Origin: Allantophomopsis cytisporea
Lineage: Eukaryota > Ascomycota > Leotiomycetes > Phacidiales > Phacidiaceae
Assembly (NCBI GenBank): GCA_024752435.1
Contig: CP103035.1
Span: forward strand, 124,001-188,000
Length of the DNA stretch: 64,000 bases
Direction of reading: 5' to 3'
Of this stretch, positions 26,656 through 38,725 are shown piece after piece. Both the position numbers and the translations under genes were made by a program. Below the pieces are notes generated by a model. The model saw nothing but the letters and a program-made list of their open reading frames with translations. It did not search any database and was not told where the DNA came from. How positions within the stretch are numbered: position 1 is the stretch's first letter; every line of letters starts with the position of its first letter.

Positions 26656-27365
26656 GCGACTTTCAAAGTTCGTTTATAGACTTCTCAAATCTGTACTGCG
26701 TCTCGCATCTACGGCAGAGACTGTATGATGCATTGGCAATATCACGACTTATGAGACAAGCTCATTCGCCAAGATGTCGGTTGATTTGAGATAAAAGCAA
26801 GATAGGCGCCGCGACATAGCCAGCTTCCTTTCTTTTTCGTTGTTTTCTGGTGCTCAAGCCGTCATGTACTTAACGTGGGAATGAACACATCTAGAATATC
26901 TATTGAACCATAAAAATCGTGATTTGTAATGCCTCAATTCGTGCATGTTAATGTTTGATATAAACTACTGCATAATTTGTCTTTAGATGGAGTCTGCATC
27001 TCCATCGAAAAGAGAACCAGGAAGTGAGTACAGCACTTATTCCAGACATCCAGACATCAGACGTAGATATAATTACTAGTTCTGCCCGGTCATCACAGAT
27101 GGTGATGAGTAGGCGTGCAACAGCTGGCACTCCCCCCCATGGATGCACAAAAGCGCGTGGCAGGCGGTAATTTATGGCAGTATAAGCTAACCGCGTGAAT
27201 TTCGTCAGAGCCTCAACACGCTGGCACGCAATTGTTCATAGCTATCTGTTGTACCTGGTCTTCACAAATTTCACGCACCACCAATCTACTCTTCTTTATA
27301 TATTCAAATCTATCAGCAACCGGATGGACTAAATAATCTACATTGCAATAATCACAAAGTTTACA
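26656..27365. other. intergenic region
   Basis: EF-2 3' flank and promoter of the PWI/CCCH/RRM gene. No gene or notable motif seen. Confidence 0.5.
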
Positions 27366-29738
27366 ATGCTGTTCTCAGAGGAGGATGCGCCTGAATTGAA
27401 GAAATGGATTGTGAAGAGGTTGGAGAATACGTAAGCTGCGCAATTCACAAGTCGAAGTGTTTATAACTTAACAACAAGCTGACGGAAACGCTTGGCAGCT
27501 CTGATGCAGATGCAGATGTCTTAGCAGACTACGTCTTGGCTTTGCTGAGACATGAGGGTGATACTGAGACTGTGCGACGGCTTTGTGAAGCTGAAATCCC
27601 GGACTTCTTGCAAGAAGGTAAGAATGACCATCGGAATATTTATGGTTCTCTAGCTGACAGATTACCAGACAGTTCAGTTTTCGTCCGTGATGTTTTCAAT
27701 GCCCTCAACTACAAGACCTACCTTCCTGGACACTCTATACCCCAGCAAGCTCCATTTGCACCGCCGTCAGGTCCTGCTTTCAATAACCTTCCTCCATCAG
27801 GGCCCGCTGGGTCTCGAAAACGTTCCTTCGATCATAGCGACGGCCAAGCCTTACAATATGGTGGAAATGATAGAGCCTTTAAACAGCCACGAAGAGGAGG
27901 GACTGTGGGCCGAGGAGGGTTTGAGGGTAGAGGTGGAAGACAAGGAATGATGCCGGGTATGAATGGGCAACTGCCAGGGATGCCTACTCCACCACTCGGT
28001 ATGCCACCGTTCGATCCGAATAATCCTATGGCCAGTATGCTCGCCATGCAGGCAATGGGATTTCCTATGCCAGAAATGCCAGGGATGCCACCACAGAATG
28101 GGGGTCGCGGCCGACAACGCTGCAGGGATTACGATACAAAGGGGTTTTGTGCAAGAGGGAACGCCTGCAGATTTGAACACGGTGCAGGCTCGATTTACGT
28201 TCCTCCTGGAGCTTCCGATGAATATGATCCTAAGAACGCTGTGTTACCTGGGCTTGGAAACCAACAGCAGCAACAACAGCAGCAGCCTCAGCCCCAATTT
28301 GGGAACTTCAGAGGATCGGAAAGAGGTCGCGGACGAGGCCGTGGAGACCGAGGAGGTTCCTTCAACAATCGTGGTGGAAGAAGGGCAGAGTTTTCCTCGG
28401 ACAGACCGAATTTCGATAAGAGCAAGACTGCTATCGTTGTCGAACAAATTCCCGAGGAAAAGTTCAACGAAGAAGCTGTGCGAGAATTCTTTTCTGAGTT
28501 TGGAAACATCGTTGAAGTCAACATGCAGCCTTACAAGCGTCTTGCGGTCGTGAAATACGAGGACTGGAATGCTGCACAGGCCGCATATAAATCCCCTAAG
28601 GTCATCTTCGACAATCGCTTTGTCAAGGTGTATTGGTACAGCAACCCTGCAGACCTCCCTCAACCTCCAGCTGGACAAAATGGCGCAGATAGAGCAGGAA
28701 GTGGAACACCAGCGCCTGCACGCGAACCATCTGAGCCACTCGACCTAGAGGAGTTCCGTCGCAAGCAGGAAGAGGCTCAACGTGCACATGAGGAGAAGAT
28801 GAAGAAAAAGGCCGAGACGGAAGCTGCCCAGGCTGAACTCGAGAAGCGCCGCGAAGAACTCCTTAGAAATCAGGAGGCGGAGAAGAAGAAGCTGATGGAG
28901 AAATTGGCCGCAAGAGGTGAGGCGCTACCATCGACAGCCCCATCGACAACAGAGGAGAAGAATGGTTCAAGTCAGACCGAGGCCCTGAAGGCCCAATTGG
29001 CTGCTCTGGAGGCGGAAGCTAAATCTCTTGGTCTCGATCCTGCGTCCTCGGAGTACGATGCCTCATATCGCGGAAGAGGCCGTGGCAGAGGCGGATATCG
29101 CGGACGTGCTACATTTGTTCCCCGCGGGAGAGGCGCATTCAGAGGAAGAGGAGGTGCTCCATTTGCCAATGCCGGTGCCTACAACCTCGACAACCGCCCC
29201 AAGAAAATCGCGCTCACGGGTGTCGACTTCACTGATGCCGACAAAGACGAGTCATTAAGACAATATCTTCTGGTATGTCTCTTCCCCACCCGCCCCACAT
29301 GTTCCGCAGACAGACACTATGCAATCCCCTCTTATTGTTAATGGCTAACCTTCGCTCGTACAGGGTATCGGCGAGTTCACATCCATCGAGACCACCCCCG
29401 CCAAAACCTCAATTACGTTCGTCGACCGCCGCACCGCGGAGAAATTCATGTACGGCACGCCGGGCTGCGACGTGCCGGGCGTCGGTAAGGTCGATATGGC
29501 GTGGGTTAAGACGCCGCTGCCGCCGGTCGATCTGAATGCGCTCAAGAGCAAGACGGATGCGGGCGATGTGGCTATGGATGTGGAGGCCAGTGATGCTTTT
29601 GCATATCATGGTGCTGGACAGAATGGAGGGAATGGAAATGGTGTCGCTGCTGGTGGTGGTGGGAATGGGTATGGGCAGGGTCAGGAGCAGGAGATGGATT
29701 ATGATGTTGCTGATGATAATGATTGGGGCATTCAATGA
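27366..29738 (+). CDS. PWI-CCCH-RRM RNA-binding protein (Rmn1/RBM26-27-like)
   Basis: Exons 27366-27430, 27499-29272 and 29364-29738 give 737 aa. The first 75 residues (SEEDAPELKKWIVKRLEN...) resemble a PWI fold. A CCCH zinc finger of spacing C-x8-C-x5-C-x3-H follows near residues 230-252. An RRM lies near 331-402 (AIVVEQIPEEKFNEEAVREF, then AVVKYEDWNAAQAAY). A glutamine run, RGG/GRGRG boxes on both sides of the RRM and a long Glu/Lys-rich coiled coil (about 430-500) complete the middle. A second RRM-like fold near the end (KIALTGVDFTDADK...) crosses the last intron. This order matches the RBM26/RBM27 family and fission yeast Rmn1, which acts with nuclear RNA-decay (MTREC-type) complexes. The protein is most likely nuclear and RNA-binding; the exact partner complex is inferred from the family. 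Confidence 0.9.
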
Positions 29739-31151
29739 AATTTCGGGGAGGGGAGGGGGTGGGTCGTGGATCGTGGGCAGTAAGTGGTAGGTAGGTGCCG
29801 CGGGTATGTAGTGATCACGGATTGATGGATGAGGAAAATGAATGGTGCCTGACTTCCCTTCTATGTTTGTATTGTACACTTTACTTGAACTGTGAAACTG
29901 CCGAGTAAAGGATTGTTTATCTGGATTGGTAGAATCAATCCGCTTGAGTTGTGTCGCTACCTACCCATCTGCAGAATCATGCTAGATGTAATCAGTTAAG
30001 ACGGTCTGAATTAACTCAAGCACAGCTCTAGAACATTCAATATCGCCCGCATGATGATTCAGGGATCCAAAGCTCTAGATCATCAAGAGACCCACCCAGT
30101 CACGCAAAGCCATCGAGCACTCCAAACAAGCAGCGATCAAGACATTCAAAACGACCGACATCTCCAAAACCAGCCCAATTCCTACACCCTACAAATTCAC
30201 ACGAATCCCAAGTAAAATCACGTCAAGGTCAGCAATAGAAAGCCACAATGATGCAAAAACACTGCTCCAAAAGGGCAGGCAAAGAAGAACTTTTATTCAT
30301 TGCTGTGATATGCTACTGCCTTAGCACAACCGCATTGAGGATGAGGAGCAAGGCGAGCGGCAAGAGAACGAGGACGAGGACAAGGACCAGGAAGAAATCC
30401 TCGTGTGCTCCAAAAAAGCCTAGAAAGAAGAAGACCACACAAAAAGACAAGAAGAGAAAGAAGAAAGGAAAGAGGTATCATCAAAAAAGCCCTACTCTCA
30501 CAACAGCTAGATAAGCTAAATTGGGGACTCTCTTTTCGCAACTTCCTTTGTCTTGCTTTGTTATTTTGGGGGTTTTTTTTTTGGTTTTTGGTTCCTGTTG
30601 CTTTTGAAACAAACAATGTCCTGCCCAGAAGAAACTTTTTCTTACTCCCAACACTCCGTCGCCAATGGAAAGCAAAACACCATTAAGGGCGCCTATAAAG
30701 CCTAACCTAATAGAGCACACTGAAGAGAAGAAAGGGGAGTGAATCGCGTAAAGGTCGGGCTGTGTAACTTTAATTTCATCCTCTTGCTCTCGTCGCCCAC
30801 CACAATCATCCCTGAGCTTTTGTTGCTATAGAGGAGGGTGAGAAGGGGAAGAACGGCTCGAGGCGAAATAAAAGACGAAAAGTCAGACATTAGGTAGTAA
30901 TTCGTACCGAGATGCTTTTGAGTTTTTTGAGGTTGCGTTGGTAGTTGAGTGTGAAGAGGTTTTTGTCGTGAGGAATTTGTATATTTTGTATTTTATTGTT
31001 GTTACAAGGAGATGATGGTTGTGGTGGGGGAGGATGGACCGGCCCGGGATTCTTTTTCAGCTAAGAGTTTTTCCCGAGTCGAATACAATGCGCGAAGAGG
31101 AGGTCGTTATGGTATCGTCGACAAAGAAAGAGAAAGGTTTTTGGTTTGAGA
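29739..31151. other. 1.4 kb region between convergent gene ends
   Basis: 3' flanks of the RNA-binding gene and the GATA factor gene. A purine-rich Lys/Arg-coding low-complexity stretch (30250-30500) and a T-rich run near 30560-30600 are the only features. No gene seen. Confidence 0.5.
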
Positions 31152-33329
31152 TTATGAGGTGACAGATTGGGGTGTTGATCCCTCACTGTCGCCGACCATA
31201 TCGGCCACGCGCATCTTCTTGGCTCGATGGCCAGTGGCATCGCGCATCTCTTGTACCTCGCGCTCTAGGTCATCGAGGCGACGCTTCAGCTGGTTCTCAC
31301 GACGCTGAGATTCTTCGAGGTGAAGACGAAGACTATGTTCCGACTCCCGACGCATCTCTTCTCCGCGACGCGCATTGGCTTCGTCTTGTTCGAGTTGAGT
31401 TACCCGACCTCTGAAGAGCTCGTTGATGACCTCGAGTTCGCTTACCCGCGTCTTGAGGGAAGAGTTGGCTGCGATAAGCTGTTCGTATGTCTGTGGGATG
31501 TCCAGATGACGATCTCCATTCATTGACGACTCGGAGCGACCTGGTGAGGGAGCGCGAAGGTGGAGTGGGGCCAATGATGGAGAATGGAATGGGTGATCGG
31601 ACATGGAATTTCCGTCGAAAGGTTGCAGATGATTTGGATACATCGACGGCGTACCGGTACGAGAGATGGGAGAATTCGAGCCATCCGATCCGCCACCATT
31701 CTGCGACTTTTGCGAAGTTCTTCGGTGACCGAGTGAGCCGGGAGGAGGAGTCCCTTGTTGCGAGCGCGAGTCGGCGAGGCCATTTGCTTCAAAGAGACTC
31801 TGCGACGATGTGTCAGCGACAATGGACGTGGAGAGTAGAGGATTGCGCATACCTTTTTCTTTTGGCCTTGACCGTTGCCGGAGCTCTTGACGCGGTTGCG
31901 ACTCTTGATCACATCGGTCTTCAGACTGATAGGGCGAGCACGGCCGTGCAGCTTGAGGAACAGACCACAAGCGTTGCAGAGCACGGAGCCGATCTCGTCT
32001 CTTCGCCATAACGGCGTCGTCGAAGTGGTGCAATTTTGACAAGTTGGCTGCGAAGCATCACGATCATTAGTTGCCATTGTCGCCATGTTGATAGTAGGAA
32101 GGTTGTAGTACGAGATAAGTGAACGTTGAGGGGGGAATATGGGGGGTGGACTTTGGGTGCGTTGATTGTGGATTGTATTGTGTGCGTTCGCGATACGAGC
32201 GATAACTGCAGCGTTGGACGATAAGGGAATCTCAAGGAAAGAGCGCACCGCCCGAAAAGTCTTTCGATAGGGAAATGTGAGCTTATCGAGGGTTGTCTAA
32301 CCGCATGGGGCAATATTGACGAGTCTCGATTACAACAGTATCGATGAACAAGCGTCAACAAAAGTCCATGTTTGTGCGTAGATGGGATTGTTTTATCGAT
32401 AATGATATCGACAACAACAAAATAAAATAAAAGGCAGGCAAAGTGACCATTGTATCAATATAACAAAGGCGGGGAAAAAATGGTGATGATGAAATCCAAG
32501 CGTCAGAAAATTGGCCAAATGTAATTGCAGTACTTACAGGTGAATTGCCCTGACTTCCTCCCACAGTTGTCGGTGTAGGCGATGCTCCGTATGTTTGTGT
32601 CATATTGCTGTGATTGTTCCCAGGATATGCCCTGATGTAAGATGTCAGCTTTTGCGCCTCATCAATATAACCATGACGATATCAAAGAGATGGCGAGTGT
32701 TCCGCTGCGTTCTCCGTGTGGGGGATAGCTGTTCACATCGGGACAATTATCGCTACATCCATATCCAACTTCCTTGTGTTTCGTAGAGTAGAAAGAATGC
32801 CCCGCATCGAGTTGCTTTCGAGGAAGAATGGAGAATGGGAAATGTCTCCAAGCTGTGATATTCGTATTCACGATTTCGAGTCCAACATTGCCTTGCTGAT
32901 GAACTGAAAATACGTCCCCCGGCCTCGATAGTCAATCCCTCACAGCGCACGAGGGTACTTGAAAACCACTTTACACCACCGGATCCTCTCTCTCATTCCG
33001 GATATGAACCTCGCCCTCCTGGCCCACTACTCAACGTACCTCAATTGTGGAGAATTCGACGTAGACGCGATATTCGCAAGGGCGGACAAGCCCGGCAGCT
33101 GCGGCAGCGATGCGCCGTGATGCAGAGACGAAGACTGCGTGGACGTGCTCGAGGGTCGCGATATGGGGTCGATGGCTGGCAAGTTAATGCGCTGCGGTTG
33201 AGCCTGAGCCTGGGCCTGAGCCTGAGCCTCGTGGTTCGCAATCTTCGGGTAATCGAGGTCGTGATCGTGGTTATGGCTGTGGTTGTGGTTGTGATCGTGT
33301 TCACGTTCGCGGTCGCGCGCCTGCTGCAT
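31152..33329 (-). CDS. areB: AreB/ASD-4-type GATA transcription factor
   Basis: Exons 33329-33040, 32631-32538, 32047-31853 and 31799-31152 give about 408 aa from the first in-frame ATG; the true 5' end may lie further up because the frame stays open without an ATG. Introns of 408, 490 and 53 nt keep phase. The N-terminus has a His/Asn/Asp alternating run and an Ala-Gln repeat, then LPGLSALANIAS. A single GATA finger C-x2-C-x17-C-x2-C occupies residues 131-155 (CQNCTTSTTPLWRRDE), followed by the basic tail LKTDVIKSRNRVKSS. The C-terminus is a long coiled coil (YEQLIAANSSLKTRVSELEV onward), the leucine-zipper feature of AreB, ASD-4 and Dal80-like factors. These are mostly repressing nitrogen regulators that compete with AreA at HGATAR sites. 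The 490-nt intron carries seven such sites and an alternative start (ATG 32086) joining in frame to the finger exon. Confidence 0.9.
32113..32402. promoter_or_regulatory. cluster of seven HGATAR sites inside the GATA-factor gene intron
   Basis: Sites: AGATAA 32113-32118, CGATAA 32200-32205, CGATAA 32219-32224, CGATAG 32265-32270, CGATAA on minus at 32288-32283, and a palindrome TTATCGATAA at 32393-32402 with one site per strand. About one is expected by chance in 290 bp. The cluster lies just upstream (minus sense) of ATG 32086, so it may be an internal promoter under GATA-factor control. Confidence 0.6.
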
Positions 33330-33918
33330 CAACGATGGATGGAGGTGTGCGTGTCCGTCGGGCGAAGAGGCCCGGAAGAGCAGCGGTGCCAACGTGGAAG
33401 CCGTGATTGCGGTTTGGGGGGGTTTTCGAGTGAGTTGTGTCTTTTGGGGGGGATCACGCGTCCGGTGGGAGACGAGTCGCGATGCTGTGAAGGGAGAAGG
33501 AGGAGAGCACTTCTTTTTATTCTCTTGGCCGAGGATTGGGGCGGATGAGAGATAGAGAAAGCTTCGAAGTCGGAGAAGACGGGCACGAAGAGTTGGTTAG
33601 GAGTCGTGAGAATAATGGGCTTTCTCTTGTGGTGTTTTTCCTCGAGAAATAATTTTTGGATTTTGGATTTGGATTTGGTGTCTGGTGAAATCTTATGATG
33701 TCGTAGCTTGATCGTGACTGGTGGCCTATCCGATTGATCGTGGTGGCCGTGGCTGCAAATGTGTTGGATGGGAATAGAGAGAGAGAGGTATGCACCGTGA
33801 GAGGTAAAATAAGGTAGGTTAAGGTAAGGTAAGAGATACAGATACGATAGGGTTAAGTGATTACACCCGGAAATTATGGAAATCAATAAAAGCTCTCCAG
33901 ATGTGCAAAACTCAAGAG

Positions 33919-33960
33919 TTTGTTTCTCTTGTTTCTCTTGTTGCTCTTGTTTCTTTTGTT
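33919..33960. repeat. tandem TTGTTTCTC-like repeat
   Basis: About four and a half imperfect copies of a 9-nt pyrimidine-rich unit (TTGTTTCTC, TTGTTGCTC, TTGTTTCTT). Confidence 0.7.
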
Positions 33961-33971
33961 TAATAAATTAA

Positions 33972-34008
33972 GGATTCAGGACTCAGGACTCCGGACTCAG
34001 GACTTGAG
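33972..34008. repeat. tandem GGACTCA-like repeat
   Basis: Imperfect repeats of GGACTCA/GGATTCA/GGACTCC immediately after the TTGTTTCTC repeat. Confidence 0.7.
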
Positions 34009-34757
34009 CTGAGAAGAGGTGTACGTGTGCGGATATAAGTGTAGTATCTCTTTGTATGTATATGGGAGTCTGTGTATGAAGATTCATATGCTTTGATGAA
34101 TATGTGCTTCTTCTTCTCTTCTTATCCTTATTTTCCTTATTCTTCTGCTTCTTCTTCGTCTTCTTCTCCTTCTTCCTCTTTTCTGCGTCTTCAACAACCA
34201 AGCAATCATATTTCCATGCGAAAATAAAACAATAAAACACAAAAAAAAACAAATCAATTTTCTGTGTGGGATTTAGTCCGATCTCTTACGATACAAGGAG
34301 AGACCTCTGCTTCTTCGATCTTCGATTACAGGATAAGGGGGTTAATGTCACGCTACCCGACGATATGATATGTGCAGATCTATATTAAGAGCCAACCACT
34401 TGAACTTTGATGCAAGGTACGATGAGATGGAGAGATGAGATGCACAAGATTGAGGGACAAATACGGAATGCGAATCATTATAATTTCGCAGAAGAATGTT
34501 CTCTTATGTCCCAATCTTGCTGACGGGCGAATGAGATGGATCTGTGAGGCTGGTATGGGCGGGCGCTTCTCCAAAGCTGTTTTTGTGTTATTGTGTGATT
34601 GTGGTTTGGTGTCGCCCTTCCGTTGTCTGTTCTTTTTATGTGAATATTTCATTTACTCTCACTCCACTCATTCTCTCATTGTGTATGGCCAAGGTAAGGT
34701 AATGAACAAGCCCTCCAGCCTATCTATTGATTTATCTATTCATCTGTCTATCTAGTA

Positions 34758-34788
<31 letters not shown>
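34758..34788. repeat. (CTAT)n microsatellite
   Basis: About 7.75 perfect copies of CTAT, intergenic. Confidence 0.95.
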
Positions 34789-36430
34789 CTTATCTCATTA
34801 TCTACGGCACTTACTTTATCAGCCTTTGCACTGCGTACCTTGTTATGCCATGCCAATGCCATGTCATGCCATACTCTCTCTCTACCTTGCTTTACCTTGC
34901 TTTCCTTGGCTAGATGTCTTTACCGGAAACGTTGACTTTATGCTCTGTATCCACGTCTTTCAACGGTGGGTGCTTGACTTTGTATCTTGAACGTTGTCCT
35001 AAAAGGGAGAAAAGCTGCTATGACCATGAACTCATTCCCGGCCTTTTTATCTAATCTCCCCGTTTGTTTATGCAGATCAAGATTCACCCGGATCTTCATA
35101 CTGACAGGTTGAATTGCCGAACTTGCAGCATATTGCATAAGATGCAGGATACATATATATGCGTGTATGTATTTGTACTCGTATTTGTACTTGTATTTGT
35201 ACTTGTACGCAGTCTAGTCCAGTTCAATACGATCTGGTATGATATCTCCTAGCCCTCCTAAAAACTTGCCACTCCCACTCCTTTCCTTTCCACTGCCAAG
35301 CTGTTAATATATGATCCAAGGTCCGGCAGTCCACGAATGATGAGACGCTCAAGACGAGTAAGGGCGAGTCAATTGCATAAGCAAGATTGCTGCTGATTCC
35401 CGGCGCTTGGCCCCATCTTTTCGATAAAGTAGTGGGGAGATTTATGATTGTTGATAACGAATAACGGAACGTTAAATGGGGTAGAGAGAGTCGAGGCCAA
35501 TTTTGTGTGTTAGTGATTGCAAGGCTGATTGATGTACATAAGGTAAGCCCTTGTTTTCCCCCTGAGCACACAAAGACTTTTGTGCTGGACACCTCTGCAT
35601 AAGGGGTTCGTTCAAACTTCGCATTTTTTTCGAAGATAATTGTGTACTGTGTATACACGTATACAAAGATTGTGTACATATGTCGATCCTGCGCAGGACA
35701 AGTGCATCCGTATGATACTTCATCTACTCTGGCTGGTTCTGAGTTTTGAGTATCTATCCTCATATGGATCCAGTACGTAGTCCATATCTGCACATATCAC
35801 CATTGGAAATTGTCCGGATTCGTATGGACAATTGAAATTGACCGCCTCATCTTTACAAGTCAATATGTACATAATACTCTCACTCAATATAACGAGATAA
35901 ATCGTACCACTCAACCTTTTATTACTCTGCATTATCGTTCGGTGCATTCCACAGCTTTACTTCCACGTGTGGAAAGGACATCCAGTCATCCAGGGGGATG
36001 AACATCAGCCTAAAATTATCCCAGTCATGAACTCGGAAATAGAATATGACAGCATACATGGAACGTAAGTTTGGAACAGTAAGCAAGAACTTTGCGACGA
36101 AGAATAACAAAAGTTGCGCTTGAGACAGTTGTATATTATATAGCAAGTAAATTAGTAAACCCGATAGATAAATCATTGTATTCAAGAGTGATGTAGTAGA
36201 TATGAACTCTCATCAATGGCAAAAAGCCTGTCAAGTGCTCCATCGTCACACCATTTCCGGGCACTACCCGAACCGAAACAGTGCACTGTCGTCTACACGC
36301 ATGGATGAAGCTGGAAGCAGCTCTCAAGCTCACAACTGACCTTATTCCTACTGCAAGTCCACCCGAAAGAACAACATCACAACACAATGACGCCCCAGTA
36401 ATTCACAATTAATTCTCAGACATCCAAACA

Positions 36431-38725
36431 ATGTCCAAACGACCTCCAACTTCCGGCTACGCTCGTATCGCCCAGGCCGAGGACTTCTCCGATGACTCTG
36501 GAGATGATGACCTGGCCAACCCTGCGTCATTGCAGCCGGCCTCAGTACCGCGATATGCCTCCATCACCCAGCCCCGCCCCAACAATGGCATGTACGCCGA
36601 CGGCGGTATCATTTCTCCTACGTCCTCGCGACAAAAGAAGCCTTATCGAAAACGTTTACGAAGCAACTCCTCTGGTGGCGTCGATATAAAGGCCATCAAT
36701 GCACGACTGGAAAGATGGGCCGACGAAATAGCTTCGAAATTCAAGATCGGCACGGTAAAGGGCAAAACGGATGAGGAGGAGCGATTGGAGATACATTACT
36801 CTGTCTTCCATGCCCCCGAGGGTGTGAGGCCCGCCACTGCCGAAACGCTATCTTCCGAACATGAAGGGAACAGTGATCGAATGACGAAAGAGCAATTCGA
36901 GGAAGTAGTCGAGAGTGTTAGAGTAGCCATCGAACAAGATATACATCCGAAAATGATTTCTCAAGGTAGCTCTGGAAGTTACTTTGCTCGAAATAGTGAA
37001 GGAAAGGTGGTGGGCGTGTTCAAACCCAAGGACGAGGAACCATACGCGGCAGGAAACCCCAAATGGAACAAATGGATACATCGGAATTTGTTCCCGTGCT
37101 TCTTTGGTAGAGCATGTCTCATTCCCAATCTGAGTTATGTTTCCGAGGCAGCCGCATATACACTCGATTGTAGATTACGAACAAACCTTGTCCCTTATAC
37201 GGATATTGTTCATCTCTCATCGAAATCCTTCCACTACGACTGGTTCGAGCGACGGAAATTCTACAGAGGCAAGAAACCATATCCTGCGAAGCCTGGTAGC
37301 TTCCAGGTATTTTTGAAGGGCTTCAAGGATGCGAATATCTTTCTAAGAGAACACCCTTGGCCAGATCAGTCAAATAGTGGCTTCAGACCCAGCGATGCGC
37401 CGGCAAAGAAAAATAGGCCCTGGAGGGATACGTGCAGACCCAGTGGGGCGAAGTCGGATGATGAGGATGATTATGATGATAATGAGCCACAGGCAACTCC
37501 TGATGAGACGAGGCAAAGACGATTTTTCTGGACAGATGCACTACAGCAGTCATTCCGTGAGGAGCTCGAGAAGCTAGTAATATTGGATTATATCATGCGA
37601 AATACGGACCGAGGATTAGATAACTGGATGATCAAAGTCGATTGGGACAGCCAAGCTGTCAGTATAGTCTCCGAGCCTCCAAAGAAAAACAGCAACGGTG
37701 ATAGCGAACCCAATAAGCCTGTCAGCCACGATATGCTGGGATTATCAGATCCTCCACAGTCTCAGGGCTATCGACCCCAACAGCCCATGCATGCGACAAG
37801 TCGTACAGGCACACCTGCCAATGCTGGTCCCACCATAACCATCGGTGCGATTGACAATTCTCTATCCTGGCCCTGGAAGCATCCCGATGCATGGCGTTCA
37901 TTCCCCTTTGGCTGGCTCTTCCTACCTGTATCCCTGATCGGCCAGCCGTTCTCACAGAAGACACGCGATCATTTCCTACCTCTACTCACCTCCACTGTCT
38001 GGTGGTCAGAAACACAACTTGCGCTGCGCAAGGTTTTCGCACAGGATAGTGATTTCCAAGAAAAGATGTTTGCACGCCAAATGGCGGTGATGAAGGGCCA
38101 AGCTTGGAATGTTGTCGAGACGCTCAAGACGTTGGATCACGGCCCACTTGAACTTACACGACGAGCACGCGTCTGCGTGTGGGATGATTTAGTCGACATT
38201 CCAGTAGCAGTACCTATGCGTGTGCCGTCATTTGAAGTTCGTCAACGTCATGAGGCGGAGATCTCCAGAGATTTGGACGAAGAAATGGACATCAGCGCCG
38301 CGAATGGCTCTCCACCGCCGCAAGATCTTTTGGGTCTGTCATCGCCTTCTGCTGAACTCCCCAACCCGAATCGCTTCGAACTCTCACGGCATTCCGAATC
38401 CTCTGAACCGGGCATGGAAATACCTTCATCTCCCACGTCCACACGCCCTCATCGAAGTAATTTCAAAGATCGCCCTAAGAATACTAGGAATCAGAGTCGT
38501 ATGAGTTACAATGGACCCTCACGGCCGTTGATGAGCGAGGGAGGTAGGCGGAGTAGCTTCACAGCCAGACGGGGCTCAGCTGCGCGAATGATGTACGATG
38601 GAGATGATATCGAAGGCGATCTAGGCTATGCGGCTGCCGAGGACATGGAGGGCAATCAGAGGAAGGTCATTGTAGAACGGCTGGAAACTGTCAAGAGTAG
38701 GAACCCCGTGTTCACTTGGTGTTGA
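36431..38725 (+). CDS. LSB6: type II phosphatidylinositol 4-kinase (Lsb6-like)
   Basis: An uninterrupted frame of 764 aa starts at ACAATGTCC. The enzyme phosphorylates phosphatidylinositol to PI4P on vacuole, endosome and plasma membranes. Kinase landmarks in order: the nucleotide-binding loop GSSGSYFARNSEGKVVGVFK near residues 179-198, the catalytic RNTDRGLDNWMIKVDW near 390-405, and the metal-binding AIDNSLSWPWKHPDAW near 473-488. Between them, KKFxx-like membrane-insertion sequences and a palmitoylation-type Cys segment (FPCFFGRACL) fit type II kinases. An acidic insertion (SDDEDDYDDNE) separates the lobes. A disordered Ser/Pro tail precedes the very C-terminal RNPVFTWC, which fits fungal Lsb6. 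Length and motif order agree with the family and no catalytic residue seems missing. Confidence 0.95.
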   Translation: MSKRPPTSGYARIAQAEDFSDDSGDDDLANPASLQPASVPRYASITQPRPNNGMYADGGIISPTSSRQKKPYRKRLRSNSSGGVDIKAINARLERWADEIASKFKIGTVKGKTDEEERLEIHYSVFHAPEGVRPATAETLSSEHEGNSDRMTKEQFEEVVESVRVAIEQDIHPKMISQGSSGSYFARNSEGKVVGVFKPKDEEPYAAGNPKWNKWIHRNLFPCFFGRACLIPNLSYVSEAAAYTLDCRLRTNLVPYTDIVHLSSKSFHYDWFERRKFYRGKKPYPAKPGSFQVFLKGFKDANIFLREHPWPDQSNSGFRPSDAPAKKNRPWRDTCRPSGAKSDDEDDYDDNEPQATPDETRQRRFFWTDALQQSFREELEKLVILDYIMRNTDRGLDNWMIKVDWDSQAVSIVSEPPKKNSNGDSEPNKPVSHDMLGLSDPPQSQGYRPQQPMHATSRTGTPANAGPTITIGAIDNSLSWPWKHPDAWRSFPFGWLFLPVSLIGQPFSQKTRDHFLPLLTSTVWWSETQLALRKVFAQDSDFQEKMFARQMAVMKGQAWNVVETLKTLDHGPLELTRRARVCVWDDLVDIPVAVPMRVPSFEVRQRHEAEISRDLDEEMDISAANGSPPPQDLLGLSSPSAELPNPNRFELSRHSESSEPGMEIPSSPTSTRPHRSNFKDRPKNTRNQSRMSYNGPSRPLMSEGGRRSSFTARRGSAARMMYDGDDIEGDLGYAAAEDMEGNQRKVIVERLETVKSRNPVFTWC

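Larger units (their letters stand above)
33330..36430. other. 3.1 kb intergenic region, divergent promoters of the GATA factor and LSB6
   Basis: No gene found. The part next to 33330 probably contains the uncertain 5' end or leader of the GATA-factor mRNA. Short tandem repeats occur at 33919-33960, 33972-34008 and 34758-34788. Frames such as 35224-35793 on the minus strand lack any coding signature. Confidence 0.5.

Noticed and set aside
35224..35793. 189-codon minus-strand frame in the LSB6 upstream region
   Set aside because: No recognisable motif, compositionally like translated intergenic DNA, and no splice-linked neighbours.
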